From Paulinella micropora (lineage: Eukaryota; Cercozoa; Imbricatea; Euglyphida), in contig BJOX01000330.1 in NCBI GenBank assembly GCA_009731375.1, positions 105,155 to 169,154 on the forward strand: DNA of 64,000 nt, in the 5' to 3' direction. The notes beneath the pieces were generated by a model. The model saw nothing but the letters and a program-made list of their open reading frames with translations, was not told where the DNA came from and made no database searches. The position numbers and the translations under genes are program-made. The stretch's first letter is position 1. Each line of letters begins with the position of its first letter. This document shows positions 7,801-18,311 of the stretch, piece by piece.

Positions 7801-10575
7801 GAGCGAAACTATTGTACGAGACAGAGAGAGGCACTGGCGGTGGTCTGGGCCCTCAAACGGTTGAGAGAGTATTTATGGGGTGGACCTCAGTTTATAGTAA
7901 GGACTGATCACCAGAATTTACTATGGCTGATGAATCATGAACAGACTGGCCGTCTAGCGAGATGGCAGGCATTCTTGTCATGTTTCAATTTTACAATGGT
8001 CCATCTACCCGGCAAGCGAAATGTTGTCGCTGACAGCCTCTCCAGGCTAGAGTTTCACTCAGAAGTGGCAGCTCTCGTATCATCAGCAGAAATGGAGGAT
8101 CTATCCCCAGACTGCACATACGAAGTGCATCATATCGAGTCGATGCAGATGGCGAGAGGGGTCCGATATAACCGATCGGGTCTACGTCATAGCCCGCAAG
8201 GTCCGGATCATGGGATATGTTGTACAGCACATGTCCTCGAGGATGCTGAGTGGTCCTATGAAGCATATGAGAATATGAAGGCGGAGATAAAACAAGAAGA
8301 GATTAAGCAAGAAGCATATGCGGAACCCCCGCAGGAGAACAAGGAGGAGTTAGACGAAAACCCTGAGAGGATAGGAGTGCAGCTAGAGGATGGGACTATC
8401 CACATAGCCTCACCCACTGCATGGAGACAGCAACAGGCTCTCGATCCGGAGTTCAAAGAGCTAATACAGCTATACAAGAACCCGAACGAGCTGAAAATGA
8501 CGAAGGAGATTAAGGAGCAACAGAAGGAGATGGGGTGGAGAGACGGTCTCTTGTGGTACAAAGGCCAACACGGGCGCTATGCATCACAACCAGACAAATG
8601 GACTCTCTGGGTTCCTGAGAAACTCAGACACATCATTTTTGTCGCTGCTCATAACTGCCCACTACTGGCGCACCCGGGCCGACAAAGAACGCATATGTTC
8701 ATTTCGAGACGATTCTGGTGGAAGAAGATGAAGGAGAATATTGATGAACAGGTCAATGCATGCATCCCATGCAAGACATCCAAAACACCATTGAAGGCGA
8801 ATTTTGGCCTGATCGGGACTTTTCCTTTACACTTAGGAATGTTCGAGTTCTTACACACTGATCATGTAGGACCTTTCCCGGTCACGACGGAAGGTTACAG
8901 ATACCTTCTAACGGCCATAGACAGAGCCACCAACTATGTATGGGTGGTCCCAGTCAAAGACGTTACGGGCGAAACAACAGCCAAGGCGTTGATTGACAGG
9001 ATCATCTCACAGATTGGGGTGCCGAGAAAAATATGCTCAGATCGAGGCTCTGACTTTAATAATGAAGTCATCGACAAGCTATCTGCATATTACGGCATGA
9101 AATGGCAATATGTCACCGCCTATAACCCCAGAGCGAACGGCAAGATAGAGCGGGTGCATAGACCCCTCAAGGCCGCGCTGAAGATGTATTGTATGAAGAA
9201 GGAGAACCAAAAGGCATGGGTGGAGGCAGCATCCTCGTTTGCCTTTGCTATGAATTGCCTACCCTCTACAGCGTTAGGTGGTTCAAAAGGTTCCGTCTCG
9301 CCATACCAATTGGTATATGGGCGTGAGCCCGCCATCCCAGCCTCACTGCTGCACCCAAAAGATTCATGGGCAGATCAGGATGAGCTGTTTGGGGTGAGAC
9401 TTCGGGCGAAGATGGAGGCGGAGCAAATAGTACAGGCGCATAGGGAGGCGGAGCGCAGGAAGACTGATGCTGAAGGTGTCAGGCAGGCACACCTGGATCA
9501 AGTCAGATTTCAGGTCGGGGATATTGTACTACTGTATCATCCTCAGGTTCCTCAGGGAGTCAGCTCGAAGCTGTTCATCCACTGGAAAGGACCATACCAG
9601 ATCATGGAACAGATGGGGCCTTTGAATTATAAAATCAGGGGCAGAGGAAAAGTTCAAATAGTCAATGTACGAAGGCTGATTAAGTATGATCCCTTCCTAC
9701 TTGAAGATGAGTCCGTTGATCAAGCACTCAAACGGATGGAGGCTGACTTTAAAGAGGTCCCACCAATCCGTCAGGAGGATATCTCGGAACGGGATGCCTA
9801 CAGGGCACCAATTGCGGAGAAGGAGGAGGCTGAGCTGGAGAACAAGCGGGCCACCGACCGCAAAAGTGCGGCGGGGACTCAGACCCGCAAAAGGGTGGAG
9901 TCGAACGTGCCGGAAGGAAAGTTCACGGAGGCGCAAATAAGGAGAGCGCAAAATGACCTTATCTACGACCGACCGAGAAAGGCGATAAGGACGGCACGTT
10001 CGCAAGGAGTCCATCAAGAGGGGAGCGATGACGGAGATCAAGACCCTCGCGCGGGCAATGACACTCTCGTTCACCCCAGTTGGAAAGAAGGAGATGCGAT
10101 TGGACATATTTCATGGGCCAAAGACGCTTTTTACTTGGTGAGGCCTGCGGCTCAACACGTAGCCGATGACACGCTCTCAGATTTATATCTCATGAGAGTC
10201 ATGGCAGTACCTCACAAACGCCATACGCGATCGAATCGAATTTCGACTGCGGCACAAATAATACAACCAGTCTTACATTTCTGGAGGAGTCTGGATCCAG
10301 TGGAAGATCCTAAAGTAAGACAATACCTTCCAGTATATAAAGACGCCAAGAAACTTGAGACATGGGATGATACCATATCTCCCACAGATAAAGATCATAC
10401 CGCGTGGACCATACAAGCACTACCACGAGGGGTGCTGGACATTCCTTTTGACTTGGCACAAGGCGCAATCCCTCACAAAATTTGGGACGTCCTCGAACAG
10501 TCTACCTTAGACTTAACTTTGGTTGGAGGTCCTCCACCAGGTAAAGGAGTCCGCGCGCGTAAACGGCGTCTATAG
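4789..10575 (+). CDS. pol: Pol polyprotein of T1: protease, RT, RNase H, integrase
   Basis: The frame has 1,928 codons after the gag UGA and no internal stop. Residues are counted from 4789. The basic N-terminus is followed by a retropepsin-like region near 180-275 in which the expected D-T/S-G reads D-T-M. RT follows with VIDLKNGFW near 738 and the catalytic box as YIDN near 818 (usual YxDD). RNase H starts with VVDTDAS near 968. The integrase has an HHCC zinc region at about 1288-1330, core acidic residues in HTDHVG (1357), CSDRG (1417) and NGKIERVH (1454), and a GPY motif near 1601. About 270 further residues form a C-terminal extension of unknown role. The protein would copy the element's RNA and insert the cDNA. 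It probably has no start of its own and depends on readthrough. Confidence 0.92.
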   Translation, partial: LEKEGENRTTCIARYTVVQVPTKGTSESKSPQQATDQLKGSTIPVHPSRQQTVHAANRQASKALAKRKQAGLSQPQPKKVRIEPAVNLINLPRQTIDKEDGGHQPLLTVSNRESKDNHPSPVNNTQKDITKTAEREEEANLEKRIQILEHKLLVLALKSHRPDALCYTNLFCETLNTFINVGNDTMANINIVGRKFTTKHHAWLETNMKKSSGTLKGVSSRTDITGIITLNFKLKSGRVYRVDLYVVPEYHGSVLLSYDQLATMNVVIDCAAKRVIYGVEPGEEYTVDSLHAIDSYEALHLGVASEGKQVAITHAYEAYMPTDAVSKDGSNLSDKREAEVYTATVSTQWDKKSIDDLIEKRKEEIICMGKRCPSLARFEEGAGADVYITNGYCFHVKVEEKDRQEFIPRRRGRLPDIPAEDIKSFITEFWGDEPTWPRSLTEVKKCLRTLFENNKPYTVILPYNEKAIWAQEIRDRLIDHPIPVPSRKQHLVVACRLGTREQSSAYKRKLRDQDKLKLIPQAFTCFDGFYTRKAPLQYARLIDMLVGLAEDDEPDTATYEKTGMDDISEEELGLEEDRAPLKHHKRMSEEEFKAAIDEKLAGGAGTEKEKEVLKERLKANKMIFDPPQAGGVKPEDFTAVICKIPGAEPSPAPRRANLSIHEAKIAEEQARQLLDEDFIERSTSPIVSQPRLVPKPGGEWRLTVNYARVNKILEEERNPLPTLEEGRRVLRNAKLYSVIDLKNGFWQIPLDEKSRWLTAFVVGMEIYQWKVLPMGLKQAPGLFQKAMQSMLSSKYDDQTEGGFMRRRGQKAGEYAFCYIDNIIVYSNTMKEHIDHLTDIFRRIKLFGLKCNLKKCQLAKTSVTYLGYEISYNRVSISKEKREEIMSRQRPKNRTELHSFLAMAQYYSQFIPNWGATRAKLERMIDFGDFEKWDDEALEAYNTLKDLIYKDPKDGGLVLMMPDFSKQFVVDTDASKFAIGAVLQQEDEEKKLRPIMFISRKLCSAERNYCTRQREALAVVWALKRLREYLWGGPQFIVRTDHQNLLWLMNHEQTGRLARWQAFLSCFNFTMVHLPGKRNVVADSLSRLEFHSEVAALVSSAEMEDLSPDCTYEVHHIESMQMARGVRYNRSGLRHSPQGPDHGICCTAHVLEDAEWSYEAYENMKAEIKQEEIKQEAYAEPPQENKEELDENPERIGVQLEDGTIHIASPTAWRQQQALDPEFKELIQLYKNPNELKMTKEIKEQQKEMGWRDGLLWYKGQHGRYASQPDKWTLWVPEKLRHIIFVAAHNCPLLAHPGRQRTHMFISRRFWWKKMKENIDEQVNACIPCKTSKTPLKANFGLIGTFPLHLGMFEFLHTDHVGPFPVTTEGYRYLLTAIDRATNYVWVVPVKDVTGETTAKALIDRIISQIGVPRKICSDRGSDFNNEVIDKLSAYYGMKWQYVTAYNPRANGKIERVHRPLKAALKMYCMKKENQKAWVEAASSFAFAMNCLPSTALGGSKGSVSPYQLVYGREPAIPASLLHPKDSWADQDELFGVRLRAKMEAEQIVQAHREAERRKTDAEGVRQAHLDQVRFQVGDIVLLYHPQVPQGVSSKLFIHWKGPYQIMEQMGPLNYKIRGRGKVQIVNVRRLIKYDPFLLEDESVDQALKRMEADFKEVPPIRQEDISERDAYRAPIAEKEEAELENKRATDRKSAAGTQTRKRVESNVPEGKFTEAQIRRAQNDLIYDRPRKAIRTARSQGVHQEGSDDGDQDPRAGNDTLVHPSWKEGDAIGHISWAKDAFYLVRPAAQHVADDTLSDLYLMRVMAVPHKRHTRSNRISTAAQIIQPVLHFWRSLDPVEDPKVRQYLPVYKDAKKLETWDDTISPTDKDHTAWTIQALPRGVLDIPFDLAQGAIPHKIWDVLEQSTLDLTLVGGPPPGKGVRARKRRL

Positions 10576-11378
10576 TAAGTATTTTTTTTCTCTAGAAGTA
10601 TTGTGGACCTGATCGATTGCGAACATAGCATTGATCCAATATCGTCCCGACAACCTTACTTAGATATTAAAGCTACTACAGCATTCATTCTTCTAGAGAT
10701 TAACAAGACACAGCTGACAAAAAATAGGCATTCTATTCTCTTGCTTCGGCAGAGACAGACGAGACGGCCACGAAACAGCACCGTTACGGGATCGCTATTT
10801 GAGTGAGCGATGGTGTTTCCTGGATACGACCCGCATTAGTACCAGAATGATGATCTCATTAAAGACTCTACAGTCTAATCAAGAACTGATATATTTTAAT
10901 AACATGAACTGCTACACCGGATTCCATCGATCTCTACTTGTATCGGCATATCGCAAGGTTAGGGCGCACTCAACCCAACTTCGGATATAGTCGTCAGACT
11001 TGATCACCTGACACTATATTAAATGATACCGATTTATACAAGGGTATGTCTTCACAAAAAGTAAATGTATTTATGGAAACCGACGACCGGTTATTACATA
11101 TATATGGAAATGGCGACATTACATTATTACTCAACCATAAAACATTATACTTGGACATACTGCACAAATATCTTATCGACAGAAGAAAGAGGAAGATTTT
11201 AATATAGATACTGAATGTGCTAGAGTATATATACGATTGGTACCGGGGCAAGTATCATTGTTGTTTTATAACGGCTAATTCGTGGGTTGATGTATCTTCA
11301 TACATAACTCTAAACGAATCTTAGTCAGAAAAGAAATCAGTTCAAAGCGTATTATGTCGGAAACGAAGTTCCGCCATA
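10576..11378 (+). other. T1 3' untranslated stretch
   Basis: About 800 bases lie between pol and the polypurine tract. Short open frames (10603-10806 and 10799-10990) show no recognisable protein and no membrane segment, so there is no support for an env-like gene. Confidence 0.6.
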
Positions 11379-11397
11379 AAAAACTGGGAGGGGGTAC
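11379..11397 (+). promoter_or_regulatory. Polypurine tract of T1
   Basis: An A-rich run followed by GGGAGGGGG lies directly upstream of the 3' LTR start. This is the expected position of the plus-strand DNA primer in reverse transcription. Confidence 0.8.
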
Positions 11398-11615
11398 TGT
11401 GGACATCACCCCCCGAATTATCAGGTAAAAAACTTATTTATAGATTTCGTCTGGCCGGACACGTCTGAAATGCCGATTTGATCCTGGTCTTTTGGCGGCT
11501 TTTTGTCTTTGCGTCACTGAGCTAATATAACGAGACATCATTCTCTTTTTTGAGGACTGTGTTTGGTTATATTACCGACTTACTCTTCCATTGAGCTATC
11601 GTTGGGGATAGTACA
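11398..11615 (+). repeat. 3' LTR of T1 (218 bp)
   Basis: It starts TGTGGACATC and ends GGGATAGTACA, giving TG...CA termini. Its last 42 bases match 1489-1530. It lies immediately after the polypurine tract. Confidence 0.85.
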
Positions 11616-11804
11616 GTTGCAATTAATTAGGTAGGTAGTAGGAAGGCATGCGCATACGCAGTCTAACATATTAATACATATTAATATATACATACATACA
11701 CATACATCATGGCATACCATCATCATCAACAACAACAACAACACTTGAACAAAACATTTGCCTGGTGAAGTGCGCCCGAGACGATCTACACATATACATA
11801 CTGT
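11616..11804. other. AT-rich spacer with CATA and CAA microsatellites
   Basis: The stretch holds short runs of (ATAC)n, (CAT)n and (CAA)n between the T1 LTR and the piggyBac terminus. No gene was seen. Confidence 0.7.
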
Positions 11805-11855
11805 TTAAGTTCCCGGTGTATCCAATTGGATTTTTTTGTTGCCAATTGGATACGT
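11805..11855 (+). repeat. piggyBac left terminal inverted repeat
   Basis: TTAA is followed by GTTCCCGGTGTATCCAATTG. The right end, read inward, gives TTAAGTTCCCG followed after a short divergence by CCAATTGGAT. A second inverted copy of the CCAATTGGAT word follows at about 11840-11855. Confidence 0.85.
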
Positions 11856-12065
11856 TTTTTCAGCACAGGTTTTCAGAAAATTTTATCTCATCAATTGAGC
11901 ACAATAAATGACTCAAAAATAGCACCAAGGCTCAAGAATGACTGTAGGAAGTGACGCGTACAATTTTTGACTCAAAACATTAGGTAGGAGCTGAGAAAAA
12001 GGCACTTGACTGACCCACCCTATTTTTGGTTTTTTCGCCCTCACACTGCCACTTACTCAAAAAAC

Positions 12066-14504
12066 ATGGACGTGGGAACGTGTGTTTCGGTCCCTGCTGT
12101 AAAGCTGGGAAAGGCTTGGGCAAAAAGAAAATTTGGTGAAACAGTCTATCAAGACATAAGGCTTGTTGGGGAACTAAAGGATAAGGAAACAAAACATCAC
12201 AAAGCACTTGTGACTCTCAACTTGGACAAGAAGGACTATTTTTTTTCGTCTGGATTTCTACGTCCTGAACTGGACCAGGCCGTGAGTGGTTTTGCCTGTA
12301 TCGACGGTGGATTGAAAGAGGTCCACGTAGAGCTTACAGATGGTGAAGAGACAGAGGTCGAGGATGAGGGAGGAAAGAACAATGAACTAAAAGCTGAACA
12401 GGAGGCAAATAATTCAGACTCAGAAAGCGAAGAAGGTGGTGACGAAGAGTTGCATTTGGGATACAATGTATGTCCAAATACAGAGGAACAAGTGAAGACT
12501 GAGGGTGACAAGTTGGTAAAGAATGGTTTTTTGTGGAAGTTGCAGTCACAAACAGTCGATTGGAGTGCAGACAGGCCTGTGTTTGAACCCAAGACAAGGT
12601 TAGCGAACGCTTCCACAGCTCCTCCTCTTTCGTAAGTCTTCCCTGGATGTCTGTCTGTTTTGCATATTGCATGGATTCCAGCTGGGTGGGGCAAGTATGT
12701 ATGTTCGTCTGTCATTTCCTGTTGTTTGTTTTGAAAATGATGTCATGTGACCAGACAGTTTGAGTGGAGCAGGTACTCATTTCTGCACCTTGTTTTCACT
12801 ATGCTTTGCTACCTTGTAATACATAGCCTACATATGTCTGCCCCTTTTCATCTCTCTGATTTCTCTTTGTTGTTCTTGTCGGACAGGCACTTCATGCACT
12901 TTGTCCCCCCAAAAGTTATCAGTCGTATGATCGAGTTCACCAACACCGAGCTTGCAAAGCAAAAGGAATCGTACTTAAAGAAACCTGTGACCCATGAGGA
13001 AATGTCGGTTTTTTTGGGGCTTTTAGTTCTCATTTCTTTGGCAGACAGAGGTCGGCGGAGGGGCCATTGGGTGGACCAACATGAATTAGCAGCTGATGAT
13101 CTCCCAGGAGATGGCTATGGAAAGTTCATGTCAAAGAATCGATTCGAACTCATTTTACAGTGTCTGAAATTTGGGCCAGAACCTACCTCCGATGATCCCT
13201 TCTTACCTGTACGGTATATGATGGAACAGTTTGGTTGGCAGTTCAATGTAGCCATTATCCCCGGCCCATGCATCACTGTTGACGAATCCATGGGCAAATG
13301 GACAGGCAAGGAGATGCCTGGTCAAGTGTATGTACCACGTAAACCAATCCCCCTTGGAAGGGAATACCATACCGCCTGCGATGTAACAACGGGAATTTGT
13401 ATTGCTCTTGAATGTGTGGAAGGGAAGGATCGGGATCGCAATAAGGAAGGAGTACAGCAGTGGGGTGTTACCACAGCAGCAACGCTGCGTTTGGTCAAAC
13501 CATTGCATGGAACAGGGCGTCTGATAGTAGGCGACTCTTGGTTCGCCAGTGTCAAGACTGCACTAGCATGTAAAGCTGTTGGCCTCGATTTTACTGGCAT
13601 GGTGAAGACTGCCACCGTCAACTTTCCCAAACTTACTTTGTGGCATGCCAGGGGCAACAACAAAGGGGATTTGGCAGGTGCGGTTTGTATTAAGGATGGC
13701 ATTCCCTTGCTTGCTGTTAATCAAAATGATCATAATATGCAACAAATTATTGCTACATGTGGCACTACTTTAGCTGGCAAACCGCGGGAAGCTAGGTTCA
13801 GTACCAAAACAGCCTTCGTTCCCCGTTGTGATGTTGTGGCAAAGTATTATGAGTGTTTCAACAGCGTTGATCGCTTCAATTCTTTACGCCATGGGCATGG
13901 ATCAATGAATCTCAATGTGATTGTGCGAGACTGGACAATCAATGACTTTCTGATCTTGTTGGACTTCGCCATGACGAACGCGTACTTGCATTTCCTTCGT
14001 TTTAGCACCACACAGAGTGCCAATTACCTTCGTTCGAAAGGCACCACCAGGCCAGGGTTCTTCAAGCATTTGGTGGCAAACGGCTTGCTTGTAAGCAAAA
14101 CTTGCTCGGAAGTAGACTGGGCTATGTTGAGTCCAGAATCAGAGAACCTGCGAGGGCCCAAACCGAATGAACCGCACATGAAGCTGATCATGTATCCACT
14201 GTTTGATATGTCCGATGCTATTCGACGCAAAAGGGAAGCAGGGGAGGAGTTCAATCAGTCAACGCAGAGGCCGAAACGCAGGCGCTGTAAAGTATGTAAG
14301 TACGTGCATGGAAAGGCGGACGGGTCTCTCACTTCATTTTACTGCGAAACCTGCGGCCCCGAAATGGCATTGTGTGGCACAAAGGGTCGTGCATGTCATG
14401 GATGGCACATAAAGCATGGAGATCCAAAAAAAAAAGAAGAAGGGCTCATGCAAGGTCATTTCTATAACAATATCCAGTTGGATACAACTTCAATTTGTAC
14501 TTAA
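12066..14504 (+). CDS. PiggyBac-type transposase, two exons
   Basis: It is a DDE transposase that would cut and paste the element at TTAA sites. Exon 1 is 12066-12631 and exon 2 is 12887-14504. Joining them keeps the frame and gives 727 residues, in the usual size range for the family. The N-terminus has an acidic Glu/Asp-rich region. Candidate catalytic aspartates are in VDESMGKW (about 321), VGDSWFAS (about 404) and NSVDRFN (about 517). The C-terminus has a cysteine-rich domain (about 655-715) with CKVC, CETCG and CHGWH motifs, as in piggyBac proteins that bind the terminal repeats. I chose the ATG at 12066 because upstream in-frame codons lack an ATG. No stop or frameshift was seen. Confidence 0.92.
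12632..12886 (+). other. Intron in the piggyBac transposase gene
   Basis: The donor GTAAGT is at 12632 and the acceptor is CGGACAG ending at 12886, preceded by a T/C-rich tract. Removing these 255 bases fuses two frames that each have transposase character, with a split codon reading Ser. The intron contains in-frame stops, including TAA directly after the donor G. Confidence 0.85.
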
Positions 14505-14639
14505 TTGCAGGGAGCGGGTACGAGCGACAAGGACAGTTTATAACTTTTGTATTAAATTTTTCTAAGCTTTGAGTCCAATCGAATAATATTATAACAAATT
14601 TTTTATAATTAAATATAATTTCATTATTTTTTCCAGTCG

Positions 14640-14691
14640 TTGAAAGTACTTTAATATCATATCCAATTGGCTACCGGGCACGGGAACTTAA
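14640..14691 (-). repeat. piggyBac right terminal inverted repeat
   Basis: ATCCAATTGG followed by CGGGAACTTAA ends at 14691, and its inward reading matches the left terminus. Confidence 0.85.
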
Positions 14692-15035
14692 ACAATACAC
14701 ATGGATGATACAGACATGCGATTATTGACATCAGCGGAAGTGGACTGAAAAAGAAGATCCATGACATCGACTGACTGACCCTCTGTACCCGCACATCGCA
14801 TGCAGCAACGTAGGATGAAAAGGAAGAAGAAGAAGCAACAACCACAACAGGAGAAGAAGCAACAACACACAACAGAAGAAGAAGAAGACGAAGAAGAAGA
14901 AGAAGAAGAAGAAGAAGAAGAAGAAGAAGAAGAAAAGAAGAAGAAAAGAAGAAGAAGAAGAAGAAGAAGAAGAAGAAGAAGAAGGTAGCACAGCGTGTAA
15001 GACCATCTCCACTCCTCCTGTACGGAGTTGAAAGT
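14692..15035. repeat. (GAA)n microsatellite region
   Basis: An AAG/GAA run extends over about 14800-14985, densest from about 14874. Apparent long open frames over it (poly-Glu or poly-Lys on the + strand, poly-Ser, Phe or Leu on the - strand) are products of the repeat, not genes. Confidence 0.9.
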
Positions 15036-17874
15036 TCAACTCACTACCAAAGTCATAACTAGCAATTGCAGCCAGGATGCTGCGAACGAGGACGAACTGA
15101 GAGATCGTAGTACTAATGCATCATACATACATACAAAGTCATACATACATACATACATTTTTGTATTATGTATATACTTAATTTTATAACTACTGGAAGG
15201 ATTTAATTTTTTCAAATCCAAACATTCTCCTCTAAAGTGGAAATGTGTTTTACCTCGCTCGTCTCCTTTCTTTACATATTCCAGCATATATAATTTTGGT
15301 GCTATCCATAAACCCCTCATTATTTTACAATCATCGCCTAAGTCGTCCGTAATACCTCCAAGTGATTTATATATATCATTTAATCTTCTAATAAGTCTAG
15401 CAAACATAACATGCATTATTAAACTATCGGTATCTGTGTAATAAAAATCAGCCTCGGGGTTATTGTTAGGATTAGCCTCTTTCATATATTCATACATAAT
15501 ACGGCGACTATATGCTAGAATAAAAGCCCCGTAATATGTCGGCTTTGTTATTTTTTCCTCTTTCTCCTGTTCATCTCGTGGAATACCGCTAACAAGCCAT
15601 AACTCATTGTTTAGTTGCTCAATATCTGTTATGACATGCTTAGCCCAGAATTTCCAATACTCGTGATTTTTTGATATATATTTACTTACACTATTTATCG
15701 GTCTCTGGATAGTCTTACCATATAAAGCATTCATAAACAATTTAGCCAATAGATATTGCGGAGTTCCTTTCTTTGAATTTTGTTTTTTCTTAAATAGTTT
15801 TGTTATATAATCTGCGAATACTGGTTCTGCTTCCTGTGTAATAGCCACGATTTATTTTAACTTCATAGCCTTCTTTAATCATGTCTTCAATGTCAATAGA
15901 AGTTAGCCATTGGTCTTTCATATCTTTTAACTCCCGCTTTAAACACCCCTTACTATCTCTATACGGCACCCTCGGATGTAAAATATTTTTAGGTGTTATG
16001 TAATCAACATTGTATATACCGAGTTTTCCTTTCATCTCACCTTCACATTCTTTTATTTCGCCCGTCATAAATAACTCTAACATAGCCGTTGGATATAGAC
16101 TTACAACATCCGCATCAATTAAATAATCTGTTATCTCATCGAATGTTAACTCACCTTTCTTATATTTTTCATATTGCTTTGAGATAAATCGCCTTTTGCT
16201 TGGATAAGTCCGTGTTTCATATACAGCCCTTCTAAAATATTTTTCTTGTTTTAAATTTGGTAGTTGAATAACATATTTACCATCTATCTTCTTTTTCCAT
16301 AAATTCCATGTGAGAGACGAAGTAGATATAAAAACGGTTCAGTTAGTTTTATGTTCTTTATATGTTTGTCCGTTTAGTGTGTCGTGTAGTTCCTTTAATC
16401 CCATAACATCTTTTTCTAAGTATGTTAGACATTCCTTTCTTGTTTTGTCGTCCATCTCTTCCCATCGTTTCGCCTTGTCATGGTCAAAGTCGCCTTTTAA
16501 CATTACATCCCAGTGTTTCAAGGTTCTTTTTTAGACTTCCCTCAGTGTGCTTACATAAATCCCAGAATTTTATATTTTTATATTCTAATGAGATAATAGC
16601 ACCATTATTCATAAGGGTCGCATTTTTTATTCTTCTTTTGATAAATTCTTTTTGTAAGTAGTAGTGGTCAAACTTACTTCCGTTAAAAGCATTAACATAT
16701 AATTTCGCTTTTGGTTTCCTTTTTGATAAATCATCCGCATATTCAAAAATTATATCAAGTAATTTAGGAATACATTCATCGCCTGCTACATATTTAAAGC
16801 CGATATCAGAAATGGTATAGCCCGCTATATATGGTGTGTGTAATTCGTATTCATTTGTAAAAGTCTCTAAGTCATAATGAAATACCTCATCTTGATTATT
16901 ATACTTAGCCTCTTCAAATCTAGTCAGTAAAGTCCTTACTTGATTTTCTTTTTTTCTTCATTTCGCTCTTACATACGAAATTCTTTTGTTATTACATTTA
17001 TGATATTGTAATATTCTTTATAACAATCTGGGCACTTATTTTTGTTCCTTTTTATAAAACTTATATAATGTCCTTTGAGTAGATAACAAAGCACGTCTGC
17101 AGTAATTAAAGGATCGTCAAAGTTCCTTAAAGTCTGTTTGGTTAATACTTAGCTTCAATACAATATTTTTTGAATATCTCATATCCTATTGAAAATGGTA
17201 TATATGAATTATGTTCAAGGTTAAACTCACTTCTAATGTCATTACATACTTTTTTATTGAGTTTTGATTTACCTTTCATTGGTAAATTTAGTACGTTTTT
17301 AACGATATGAAAGAAACAATTATTATCTTTGCTTCTTGGATTAATATGAATTCTTTCTGGTGTTTTATGTTTTTTATCGGTTCCTGTATCATTACAACCG
17401 CCTCCGTCTTCTTGGATAATTTGAATCGATATGTTGAATAATTCTTTCATATCCATTCACACTAGCTTCGATATTTTGTTCGTTGTATAGATATATATCA
17501 CGAAACAAATCATCTATATCTTTTAATTTGACTGAGTTAAAAGTTTTCCACTTGTAAAACTTACTATCATCAACATCTGTTATATAACCAAACTTGACAT
17601 GAAGACTTGCTTCGTTTGTCAGACCTCTATTTTTAGCATCCCTAACTGCTCTCATAATTGATATTTCAATCGCATCCATATCATAGAAGTTGATGTCAAG
17701 GTCTTTGAAAGGGTATGTATATCCATTTATACCTCTGTTTTTTATTGGTCTTAGTTCTATAAGTTTTACCTCTCGCTTCTTCGCCTCCTGTGTCTTAGTT
17801 TCCCTTAAGTTCGCCCTTATCTTTGCCAGTTCTACATTTTCCTTCGATGGTCTGGGGGGTAAAGGTGGTGGCAT
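15036..17874 (-). pseudogene. polB: Family-B DNA polymerase, protein-primed type, frameshifted
   Basis: This is a DNA-directed DNA polymerase of the kind viruses and polintons use to copy themselves. Reading leftward from 17874, it has an N-terminal region, a break near 17460, then a segment with DNNCFF at about 17310, and a CPDC motif near 17030. Exo I (YDLETF) is at 16858-16880, exo II (NAFNGSKFD) at about 16667-16693 and exo III (YLEKDV) near 16400-16430. Motif A (DADVVSLYP) is at 16091-16116, motif B (NALYGKT) at 15712-15735 and motif C (YTDTDS) near 15421-15440. All key residues are present but spread over different frames, so at least four frame breaks disable it. The C-terminus fades into a CATA repeat near 15170 and looks truncated. 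About 2.8 kb fits the usual length of such polymerases. Confidence 0.85.
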
Positions 17875-17973
17875 ACTTTTTTTATATCAATGTAGATATA
17901 AAAATAATAAATAATAATAATAAATTATCTGTTATATATAAATATAATAATATGTTGTCTTTTAAATAGAAAT

Positions 17974-18195
17974 TCATTTCAATGCCTCCTCCATTCTTTT
18001 CAACTTAAGTAATGCTTGCTTTACTTCTTCTCTTTTTTTCTTTCTTCTTTCCGCTATTAATGTTTTATTCTGATTGTAATACTCCATTGACTTCTGCCTA
18101 TGTCTTCCTGGATCTTTTTGCATAAATTCTCTCGCCTTTCTCCGTAAGGCTTCCTTTTTCTCTTCTGGTGTTTTGTATATCGGTTTTCTACCCAT
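17974..18195 (-). CDS. Small highly basic protein
   Basis: An intact 73-codon frame starting at an ATG, beginning MGRKPIYKTPEEKK. It is rich in Lys, Arg and Glu and predicted to be largely helical. Small basic proteins with a GR-x-P-x-Y-x-T-x-E-E-K-K start recur in algal giant viruses and polinton-like viruses, as I recall. Its function is unknown. It lies about 100 bases upstream of the polymerase in the same direction, separated by an AT-rich, promoter-like spacer. Confidence 0.55.
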   Translation of the reverse strand: MGRKPIYKTPEEKKEALRRKAREFMQKDPGRHRQKSMEYYNQNKTLIAERRKKKREEVKQALLKLKRMEEALK

Positions 18196-18311
18196 AGTAT
18201 ATAAATAGTAAAAAAATAATCTTTAATATATAAAATTAATAATTAAGGGATAGTAATTTCTATTCCATAATGTTTTCCATGTCTCACTCCATAAGTTGAA
18301 TAATGTACTCT

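Larger units (their letters stand above)
1489..11615 (+). mobile_element. Ty3-like LTR retrotransposon T1, nearly complete
   Basis: The order is a partial 5' LTR (the rest lies in the gap), primer-binding site, leader, gag (2164-4788), pol (in frame after one UGA, to 10575), an untranslated stretch, a polypurine tract and a 3' LTR. Pol has the order protease, RT, RNase H, integrase, with a GPY/F motif after the integrase core, which places it in the Ty3/gypsy lineage. Both long frames are free of disabling stops, so this is the most intact retroelement in the window. The 5' boundary and the target-site duplication cannot be checked because of the gap. Confidence 0.9.
11805..14691 (+). mobile_element. 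Complete piggyBac DNA transposon
   Basis: The element is bounded by TTAA at 11805-11808 and 14688-14691, the duplicated target that piggyBac transposases use. Both ends begin inward TTAAGTTCCCG, and both carry a subterminal CCAATTGGAT-type word; on the left end it is present as an inverted pair at about 11818-11855. One spliced transposase gene fills the inside. The ends, target duplication and open frame together suggest a recent, possibly active copy. Confidence 0.92.

Noticed and set aside
10573-10596. GTAAGT...CTCTAG just after the pol end, resembling a tiny intron
   Set aside because: At about 22 bases it is far too short for a spliceosomal intron, and pol has already ended.
10603-10990. 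Short frames after T1 pol as an env-like gene
   Set aside because: No signal peptide, membrane segment or Cys pattern, and the frames are short and unconnected.
14731-15039. Poly-Ser/Phe and poly-Glu frames over (GAA)n, likewise at 41568-42043
   Set aside because: Trinucleotide repeats are open in several frames by composition alone.
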